A stretch of DNA of 49,516 bases. Source: Bacteroidales bacterium. Lineage in GTDB: Bacteria > Bacteroidota > Bacteroidia > Bacteroidales > Tenuifilaceae. A program made the translations under genes and the position numbers. Positions 44,299 through 49,516 of the stretch are shown one piece after another (position 1 is the stretch's first letter; each line of letters starts with the position of its first letter). The notes under the pieces were generated by a model that did no database searches, was not told the DNA's origin, and saw only the letters and a program-made list of their open reading frames with translations. The stretch is from NCBI GenBank assembly GCA_016931855.1, contig JAFGDZ010000027.1:1-49516 (forward strand), given 5' to 3'.

Positions 44299-44697
44299 AT
44301 GAAACGAATTGTTACGCTATTTGCACTGCTGATGCTAGCTAGCACTTGGCTGCAAGCACAAAGACCCAACGGACCAAAGCCAGAACCAAAGGAGATGGCG
44401 CAGCAGATTGCCAGTGAATTAAGCGAGGAGCTACAGCTATCGTTTGCCGTTCAGGATAGCATTGCTGCTACGTTTACATCTTTTTATACCAATATGAGGC
44501 AGCAGCAGGGGATTAGAGACAGGAGGGTAGTTCTGGCCCTGGTGTCGGATCTCGATGCTAAGGTGAAAACTTTTCTTACCGATGAGCAGTACAAAAAATA
44601 TGTTAAGTTTATGGAGAAAAAACGCTCCGAAAGGCGTTCCTCTAAAGGTAAAAATGGAGAACGGGGAGAGGGCGGCCAGAGATTAAACGGGTTCTAA
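44299..44697 (+). CDS. Small Spy/CpxP-like periplasmic protein
   Basis: 132 aa. Signal peptide MKRIVTLFALLMLASTWLQAQ, then a helical, charged mature part (~22-110) with repeating Leu/Ala/Glu (IASELSEELQLSFAVQDSIAATFTSFY) and LTDEQYKKYVKFMEKKRSERR, followed by a Gly/Lys/Arg-rich tail. The size, helical character and LTxEQ-type segment recall LTXXQ/Spy-like periplasmic chaperones, but the similarity is weak. It lies between the permease and the LytS kinase, so it may protect or sense envelope proteins for that kinase. Confidence 0.72.
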   Translation: MKRIVTLFALLMLASTWLQAQRPNGPKPEPKEMAQQIASELSEELQLSFAVQDSIAATFTSFYTNMRQQQGIRDRRVVLALVSDLDAKVKTFLTDEQYKKYVKFMEKKRSERRSSKGKNGERGEGGQRLNGF

Positions 44698-44709
44698 ATA
44701 AAGGTTACT

Positions 44710-45750
44710 ATGGATAATGGAGCTATAGTTAGGCGGAAGTATTTTCAGGTGTTGCTACATGTGCTAATCTGGTTAACGTGGTTTGTAGCTCCGCTGCTGT
44801 TTCTTCCCAGCGATTTTCAGCGTTCAACACTAATGGTGGTTCGCATGTGGATCCCAATGGTTATGTTTGCCGTACTGTTTTACGTGAACTACTTTGTGCT
44901 TATAGATAAGCTGCTGTTCTACAAAAGATTCTGGGCCTACTTTGGTGTTAATTTGCTCATAATAGTAGTGTTCATGTTTTTCTCGGAGCTAACAAAGGAT
45001 CTATTTCGCGATAACATGCTACCACCAGTTAAGGGGATGGAGGGCAGGCCTAAACCCCCTCAGTTTGTGTTTTACATAACGCACTCCTTCTCGTTTCTTT
45101 TTGTAATTAGCATAAGCATTGCCATACGTACCACTGGGCGATGGCTTAAAACCGAAAATGAGCGTAAGGTGCTTGAGAACGAGAACCTTCGGTCGGAGCT
45201 AAGCAACCTCCGAATGCAGCTTAACCCGCACTTCTTTTTCAACACGCTAAACAATATCTACTCCCTAATACAAATTTCGCCCGTAAAGGCACAGGATGCG
45301 GTTCACGGTTTGGGCAAGCTAATGCGCTACCACCTTTACGATACCGATGCCGAGCGTGTACCCATTGGAGGCGAAATAGATTTTTTAAAGAGCTACATAA
45401 GCCTTATGGCGCTTAGATTGGGTGCAAACGTTACGCTCACAACCAAGTTTGATATCGCCAATCCGCAGCAGCCCATTGCGCCGCTACTGCTAATACCCAT
45501 TGTGGAGAATGCCTTTAAGCATGGGGTGCATCCAACCGATTCTTGCACCATTAGTTTTACCCTAAGCGAGAGTAACGGGCTCCTTAGGTTTTGTGCCGAG
45601 AATAGCAATCATCCGCAAAGCGATCAGAAATCGGGAATTGGCATTGAGAATCTGCGAAAGCGGTTAGATCTAATTTATCCGCAGCGGCACCAGTTCTCGA
45701 CTCAGGTGAATAGTAGTATGTTTTATGTTGATGTGGAGATTGACCTATGA
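44710..45750 (+). CDS. LytS-type sensor histidine kinase
   Basis: 346 aa. Four membrane helices (~12-33, 45-66, 76-93, 122-140), then a cytoplasmic helix with the HisKA-like segment QLNPHFFFNTLNNIYSL, phospho-accepting His174, and an ATPase domain with IENAFKHGVHP and SGIGIENLRKRL. No large extracytoplasmic domain, so sensing is through the membrane part or a partner. Its gene overlaps the LytTR regulator by 4 bases (ATGA). Downstream in the efflux operon, it likely controls this pump. Confidence 0.93.
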   Translation: MDNGAIVRRKYFQVLLHVLIWLTWFVAPLLFLPSDFQRSTLMVVRMWIPMVMFAVLFYVNYFVLIDKLLFYKRFWAYFGVNLLIIVVFMFFSELTKDLFRDNMLPPVKGMEGRPKPPQFVFYITHSFSFLFVISISIAIRTTGRWLKTENERKVLENENLRSELSNLRMQLNPHFFFNTLNNIYSLIQISPVKAQDAVHGLGKLMRYHLYDTDAERVPIGGEIDFLKSYISLMALRLGANVTLTTKFDIANPQQPIAPLLLIPIVENAFKHGVHPTDSCTISFTLSESNGLLRFCAENSNHPQSDQKSGIGIENLRKRLDLIYPQRHQFSTQVNSSMFYVDVEIDL

Positions 45751-46469
45751 GCAAAATATCCTGCTTAGTTGTTGATGATGAGCCGCTAGCGCTAGACCTA
45801 ATAGAGAGCTACGTTGCGCAAACCCCTTTTCTGGAGCTGAAGGGACGCTGTAGCTCTCCATTCCAAGCAATGGAGATAATGCAGGAGCAGCCCATACAGC
45901 TCCTCTTCCTCGATATCCAGATGCCAGGCCTAACGGGGCTCGATTTTACCAAAAGTTTAACCAATGGCCCTCGTGTTATCTTTACCACGGCCTACGGGCA
46001 GTATGCCCTAGAAGGATTTAAGGTTAATGCCATAGATTACTTGCTAAAGCCCTTTAACTACTCCGAGTTTCTGAAAGCCGCAAGTAAGGCCAAGGAGTGG
46101 TTCGATTTGCTGGAGAACACATCATCAAAGCAGGATAAGGAGGCTGTGGTGGATTCAATATTTGTAAAGTCGGAGTATAAACTGGTACGGGTTGAGCTCA
46201 GTTCCATTCTTTACGTTGAGGGGCTTAAGGATTACGTTAAGATATATACTACTACCGATTCAAAGCCCATAATGAGCTTAATGAGCCTTAAGTTGTTAGA
46301 GGAACGACTGCCCGTTGCCGATTTTATGCGGGTTCACAGGTCGTACATAGTTAACCTAAAAAAGGTAACCACCATAGAGCGGAGTAGGATTGTGTTTGGT
46401 AAGGAGTACATTCCCATTGCCGATGGGTACAAAGAACGATTCCAACAATTTTTAGATAAGCGCTTATAA
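45747..46469 (+). CDS. LytTR response regulator
   Basis: 240 aa. Receiver domain ~1-120 with VDDEP, phospho-acceptor Asp56 (FLDIQMP), Thr (FTTAYG) and Lys (LLKPFN). LytTR DNA-binding domain ~140-240 (IFVKSEYKLVRVELSSILYVEG and RVHRSYIVNLKKV). It is the output of the LytS kinase that overlaps it. LytTR proteins bind direct repeats; none is obvious in the ~115 bases ahead of tolC that I could read. Confidence 0.94.
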   Translation: MSKISCLVVDDEPLALDLIESYVAQTPFLELKGRCSSPFQAMEIMQEQPIQLLFLDIQMPGLTGLDFTKSLTNGPRVIFTTAYGQYALEGFKVNAIDYLLKPFNYSEFLKAASKAKEWFDLLENTSSKQDKEAVVDSIFVKSEYKLVRVELSSILYVEGLKDYVKIYTTTDSKPIMSLMSLKLLEERLPVADFMRVHRSYIVNLKKVTTIERSRIVFGKEYIPIADGYKERFQQFLDKRL

Positions 46470-46570
46470 CCCTTTGCTTGTAAGCAACTGGCAATCAGTA
46501 GTGCTTTTTGGGGCATTACGTTTACCGTCAAAAAAACACCAATTTTCTTTACTTTTTGCGGGTTCTGCGC

Positions 46571-46600
46571 TTGCATATTTGCCAAAAGCGCTTACTTTTG
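46571..46600 (+). promoter_or_regulatory. Promoter of the tRNA-Ser gene
   Basis: TTG (46571-46573), 19-base spacer, TACTTTTG (46593-46600): full consensus, with the -7 box 10 bases ahead of the tRNA 5' end. Confidence 0.7.
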
Positions 46601-46610
46601 CATCCGCATT

Positions 46611-46698
<88 letters not shown>

Positions 46699-46730
46699 AA
46701 AGCCTGTAGGTTACGCCTACAGGCTTTTTT
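46699..46730 (+). terminator. Intrinsic terminator of tRNA-Ser
   Basis: 12-bp perfect stem (AAAGCCTGTAGG at 46699-46710, complement at 46716-46727), a 5-base loop and T run to 46730. The loop-proximal part and right arm belong to the 29-bp direct repeat (46707-46735). Confidence 0.92.
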
Positions 46731-46735
46731 GTTTG
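46707..46735. repeat. Left copy of a 29-bp direct repeat (att-like)
   Basis: Begins TAGGTTACGCCTACAGGC and runs through the T tract to GTTTG. The copy at 49120-49148 is identical except for C to T at its eighth base. This copy is part of a complete terminator; the other has only the right arm. The pattern fits duplication of a target or att core by integration. Confidence 0.82.
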
Positions 46736-46750
46736 TGCAAAGTGATGCAC

Positions 46751-46762
46751 AAAATGCATTTT
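46751..46762. repeat. 12-bp palindrome
   Basis: AAAATGCATTTT, perfect. It lies inside a wider dyad (AAAGTG at 46739-46744 and CACTTT at 46767-46772), immediately inside the left end of the putative element. Confidence 0.55.
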
Positions 46763-46775
46763 AAGGCACTTTTTG

Positions 46776-46821
46776 GGTGGACTTTCTGGTGGACTAAATT
46801 TTGAATTTTTTAGTCCACCAG
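46776..46821. repeat. Cluster of GGTGGACT repeats and a 13-bp inverted repeat
   Basis: GGTGGACT at 46776-46783 and again at 46788-46795 (12 bp apart), with an inverted AGTCCACC at 46812-46819. The last two belong to a perfect 13-bp inverted repeat, CTGGTGGACTAAA (46786-46798) and its complement (46809-46821). The arrangement near an att-like core resembles recombinase arm-type sites. Confidence 0.7.
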
Positions 46822-46884
46822 CAGGAGGTTAAGTTCACTCAAATGCAATGAATTATAGATTTTTCGTTAAATATTGTAACTAGT

Positions 46885-46904
46885 TAAAGTGCAGATAAAG
46901 TGCA
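46885..46904. repeat. Tandem TAAAGTGCA direct repeat
   Basis: TAAAGTGCA at 46885-46893 and 46896-46904, spaced 11 bp (about one helical turn). Possibly a binding site; the protein is unknown. Confidence 0.5.
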
Positions 46905-47155
46905 ATATACAACATTGATTTTCTTTGGCTATTTGTTGAGTGCTTTATAAGCAGCGCTTAGTGCTGAGAGTGTTGTCCTATGGATAGCAATATCTGTTTG
47001 TAGAATAGGGCTGGTTCTGTGTTATTGTAAATCTTAAAATCGGGTTTCTTTTGAAATAAGTTCTGGGTATAGAATAGTCCCTTGATTTATAGTCTGGTTA
47101 AAATAGAATCTATATGAAACGAAAAGTTGTGGGATGAAAATAGGTGTTGCTGATT

Positions 47156-48082
47156 TCAATGTAATTTAAGTACGATTCTCAGTTCATTAATTTTTTGTTC
47201 ATGCTTCTTTGGCTTATCTTTCTTTAACTTCTTTATATTAAGTAATTTCCATTGTATTGCAGGTAGATTTTTCAATACAGGGTGCGGAAATAATTTCCAA
47301 TCTGGTTCTCCCATCTCAAAACTTAGAAAGAACTTCTTTTCATCATCCGTAAGCCTTCTTTGGATTGTATCAATTAATGCGGCTCTTGTATTTTCATAGT
47401 CATCATAAGAAAATTCAACAGAAGTCATTCCAGAAAATTGATTGTCAAAGGCAGACTTCTGGTCTTTAAGGATAGGAGACAGCAACTCGTTAATGGGTTT
47501 GTAATGGCTAATCATGCCTATTTTTACCCCATCCCATATTTCATTGGTTAAGCCTTCGTTTTCAAAAAGTAGTTTTACATCAAAAATATCACGAGGATGC
47601 TGCCTGTCAATGGCTGCACATATTTTACCGCCATATAACTCAGCCAAGGAGACCATATTGACAGCAGCAAATTTGCCAAATTCATCCTGAACAGAATCTA
47701 CCACCTGCATTAATTGTGTGGGGAACACATTGCCCCGTGTAATGGTGTTGACTTCAATTTTTATCTGGGCATTTTTACCCTGACAATTCAACTTAACATC
47801 CGTTTCTGCATTCAACGGAACGGTATGAACCTTTACTTCCGGAACGTTTTTTTCAATGTCAACCTTAATTCGGTTAAGTCCATCCTGAATGTTTTGCAAG
47901 GCAGTTTCCCTTGAATCCAATGGTAAATAAGTTAGGTCAATGTCCACCGAAAGGCGAGGCATATCCCTAACAAAAAGATTGATGGCTGTACCTCCCTTTA
48001 GGGCAAAAATTTTCTCTTTGGCTACATATGGCAAAACCTGTAACAGCAAATCGACCTGAGCTTTGTATCTGGCAGAAATCAT
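47156..48082 (-). CDS. AbiEii-type nucleotidyltransferase toxin
   Basis: 308 aa. DUF1814/AbiEii family: GGTAINLF (residues 30-37) followed by RLSVDIDLTY with the metal-binding Asp47 and Asp49, the nucleotidyltransferase core. In type IV systems such enzymes stop growth, and some (MenT3 of Mycobacterium) add pyrimidines to tRNA 3' ends, with preference for tRNA-Ser. Its ATG overlaps the antitoxin stop by 4 bases (TCAT at 48079-48082), a normal layout for this pair. AT-rich compared with the tRNA-Ser side. Confidence 0.93.
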   Translation of the reverse strand: MISARYKAQVDLLLQVLPYVAKEKIFALKGGTAINLFVRDMPRLSVDIDLTYLPLDSRETALQNIQDGLNRIKVDIEKNVPEVKVHTVPLNAETDVKLNCQGKNAQIKIEVNTITRGNVFPTQLMQVVDSVQDEFGKFAAVNMVSLAELYGGKICAAIDRQHPRDIFDVKLLFENEGLTNEIWDGVKIGMISHYKPINELLSPILKDQKSAFDNQFSGMTSVEFSYDDYENTRAALIDTIQRRLTDDEKKFFLSFEMGEPDWKLFPHPVLKNLPAIQWKLLNIKKLKKDKPKKHEQKINELRIVLKLH

Positions 48083-48846
48083 AATTCGGATAACTCTTTT
48101 GGGATTGACAGTAAGTACTTTGGAATGTAAACACCTTTCTCGACAAGCATCCGGTTGCCTTTTCCTAAATCAAATTGTTCGGATTCAAGAAATTGAAACC
48201 ATTGATGATTTGCCTTTTCTGCCATATAGAGAAACAGGCGTTTTACTTTCACTGAATTACAACTGGACAACAGTTCCTTAAGCAGTTTGGGTTTTAAATT
48301 CACCAAACCTTCAAATAAGTGATAACATTCCACCAAGTCCATCTTTTGTGGAGCCAGATACAAGCATTCCATGATAGCCCGCTCTGGGGTGGAAACGATT
48401 ATTTCGATTTGATTTTGTTCCAACTCCTTGATACCGGAATCCAATGGTAGAAAGGAGCTTAGATGATGCTGTATTTCGACCTTCCAGTTATAATCGACAA
48501 ACCATTTGGGCAATTTTGTTTTTAATGGAGAAAATAATTGAAGGGATTCATTGCTCATGCGAAAGTAATGGCTAAAACCCTGCAAAGCCAATGCAGATAA
48601 TCCACCCACATGAACCTTGGTTTCTGACTGTTTCTGTATGGCATTTATTGCCCCTTGCCATTCTATTGTATCGCCCGGTTTTTTATACGCACCTCGACCT
48701 ATGGGTTCAAGCCAACCACTTTTTAAATAATAATTCTGTAAGTTTCGTGATATGCCATGAGCTTTCAGCCAATCGACTGTGACTATACAACCGGGCTGTA
48801 ATACTTTGAATAATGTTTTTAAAAATGTTTCGTTTGGAGTAGTCAT
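48079..48846 (-). CDS. AbiEi-type antitoxin
   Basis: 255 aa. N-terminal winged-helix region (~10-60: TVDWLKAHGISRNLQNYYLKSGWLEPIGRGAYKKPG) as in AbiEi antitoxins, then VHVGGLSALALQGFSHYF and the C-terminal antitoxin domain with STPERAIMECLYL. It represses its own promoter and counters the toxin in known type IV systems, without direct toxin binding. First gene of the pair; its start is 274 bases from the right repeat. No clear consensus promoter is found upstream; the AT-rich TATTTTTA (complement of 48863-48870) is a weak match. Confidence 0.92.
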   Translation of the reverse strand: MTTPNETFLKTLFKVLQPGCIVTVDWLKAHGISRNLQNYYLKSGWLEPIGRGAYKKPGDTIEWQGAINAIQKQSETKVHVGGLSALALQGFSHYFRMSNESLQLFSPLKTKLPKWFVDYNWKVEIQHHLSSFLPLDSGIKELEQNQIEIIVSTPERAIMECLYLAPQKMDLVECYHLFEGLVNLKPKLLKELLSSCNSVKVKRLFLYMAEKANHQWFQFLESEQFDLGKGNRMLVEKGVYIPKYLLSIPKELSEL

Positions 48847-49119
48847 ACTACGCTATTTGGGATAAAAATAAAAAATAATTTAAACTTATGGTAATTGTTT
48901 TAAATATATCTTCAGTAAGGTAGTTTGACTACATTTTTTGGATATAAAATGAAAAACTCATCATCCTACCAATTGAGACATCTTAATTTATTTCGCATCA
49001 GAAATATACAAAGACTTTAAAGTGTTAACGAACCTAGTGTTTTAGTTCTTCTTCTTTCAATTTTCCCCGTTTAAATACTCATTGGTAATTTATAATCTGA
49101 GCTTTTCCATATAAATTAA

Positions 49120-49148
49120 TAGGTTATGCCTACAGGCTTTTTTGTTTG
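49120..49148. repeat. Right copy of the 29-bp direct repeat (att-like)
   Basis: 28 of 29 bases match 46707-46735. Only the loop and right arm of the tRNA-Ser terminator are present; the sequence to its left is unrelated AT-rich DNA. No tRNA is beside it. Confidence 0.82.
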
Positions 49149-49178
49149 GGGTGTTGAGTAGGATGTTGCAATATAGTT

Positions 49179-49516
49179 TTACAACATCCTAACAATCTCT
49201 GTAATTGATTGTGCCGTATAAGTATCTGGCACTTCCTTCTTTTGAAATACCATAAAATACTTGAAATTATCTCCAGCTTTTTCCGCCCACTTTTTGCCAA
49301 GTAGGTTTTTGGCACGACTTTCATCGTTATCCAAATGGTCGCCTTTTGTTTCAATGAGAATCAGGTTTCCATTACGGGTAAAAATGATGAAGTCGGGATA
49401 ATGGTTGCTTTCAAATCCGTTTAAGGCAAATCCCCGTCTCTCAATATTCCGGTGCCAGAACAACACATTTTCAAGAGATGCAATATTCATGATTACCTCC
49501 TGCTCAAACCCATTCA
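49179..49516 (-). CDS. Type III restriction enzyme (Res) C-terminal nuclease part, truncated by the window edge
   Basis: The reading frame is open to the window end (no stop between 49490 and 49516), so this is the 3' end of a longer gene; about 112 residues are visible. The segment has NVLFWHRNIERRGF, then NHYPDFI and ILIETKGDH, the PD-(D/E)xK nuclease core found at the C-terminus of type III Res subunits and related helicase-nucleases. A 10-bp inverted repeat (49159-49168 and 49182-49191) overlaps its stop codon. Probably part of the same defence-rich region. Confidence 0.8.
   Translation of the reverse strand, partial: NGFEQEVIMNIASLENVLFWHRNIERRGFALNGFESNHYPDFIIFTRNGNLILIETKGDHLDNDESRAKNLLGKKWAEKAGDNFKYFMVFQKKEVPDTYTAQSITEIVRML

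Larger units (their letters stand above)
46736..49119. mobile_element. Small AbiE-carrying insertion between direct repeats
   Basis: About 2.4 kb between the 29-bp repeats, visibly AT-richer than the DNA to its left. Cargo is the AbiEi/AbiEii pair on the minus strand. No integrase or transposase is seen inside, so this is either a non-autonomous passenger or one segment of a larger nested island. The gene-free left part (46736-47155) holds short repeat clusters. The gene-free right part (48847-49119) holds AT-rich sequence, including the likely promoter region of AbiEi, with no gene that I can support. Confidence 0.6.

Noticed and set aside
46736-47155. CRISPR array in the repeat-rich gap
   Set aside because: The repeats are 8-13 bp, few, and spaced 11-12 bp or inverted; there are no regular spacers and no cas genes.
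48941-48990. tRNA D-arm-like sequence on the minus strand (CTCAATTGGTAGG)
   Set aside because: No acceptor stem, no T arm with TTCGA, and no proper anticodon stem around it; chance or a decayed fragment at best.

Overview
The window looks like a piece of a Bacteroidota chromosome, probably Bacteroidales. The evidence is a protein with a type IX secretion (gliding-motility type) C-terminal sorting domain, a TonB-dependent receptor with STN and carboxypeptidase-regulatory-like N-terminal domains paired with a DUF4249 lipoprotein, LytS/LytTR signalling, and repeated promoters of the Bacteroidota form TTG-N17-23-TAnnTTTG. Shine-Dalgarno sequences are mostly weak. I cannot name a genus from the sequence alone.

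Layout. 1-409: 3' tail of a 5S rRNA (end of an rRNA operon), two strong terminators and a third large inverted repeat. 410-9062: housekeeping and envelope genes (PD40 lipoprotein, long-chain acyl-CoA synthetase, PflX-type radical SAM protein, SPOR lipoprotein, MFS transporter, purA, Fur-family regulator). 9219-16798: bifunctional (p)ppGpp synthetase/hydrolase, a secreted CHU_C protein, and a tight operon of a FabK-like flavoenzyme plus a split M16 peptidase pair (one catalytic, one not). 17027-24154: ClC channel with CBS domains, glyA, TSUP transporter, kdsB, uvrB. 24386-28258: a single-domain response regulator divergent from a MASE1/multi-PAS histidine kinase. 28279-31157: porin-like barrel plus small secreted FMN-binding protein, back to back with mntP, then a small membrane protein. 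31380-34483: a TetR-controlled cluster (iron-sulfur flavoprotein, DUF2271 lipoprotein carrying a flavinylation-like motif, small outer-membrane barrel) followed by a VOC protein. 34567-39491: small membrane protein, alpha/beta hydrolase, TonB receptor with DUF4249 partner. 39681-46469: a seven-gene run: TolC, MacA-like adaptor, MacB-type ATPase and permease, a small Spy-like periplasmic protein, LytS kinase and LytTR regulator.

46611-49516: a tRNA-Ser(UGA) with its own promoter and terminator. The right arm of that terminator lies in a 29-bp sequence that recurs with one mismatch at 49120-49148. Between the copies sits AT-rich DNA with an AbiEi/AbiEii (type IV) toxin-antitoxin pair and clusters of short repeats. 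Beyond the second copy is the 3' end of a type III restriction-like nuclease gene. This looks like a tRNA-linked integration hotspot carrying phage-defence cargo.

The most interesting parts are this hotspot, the TetR operator and promoter at 31322-31367 with the flavin-linked cluster it appears to control, the Spy-like protein inside the efflux/two-component operon, and a possible attenuator hairpin ahead of purA. Nothing here can be declared a new system from sequence reading alone. The flavin cluster is the best candidate.
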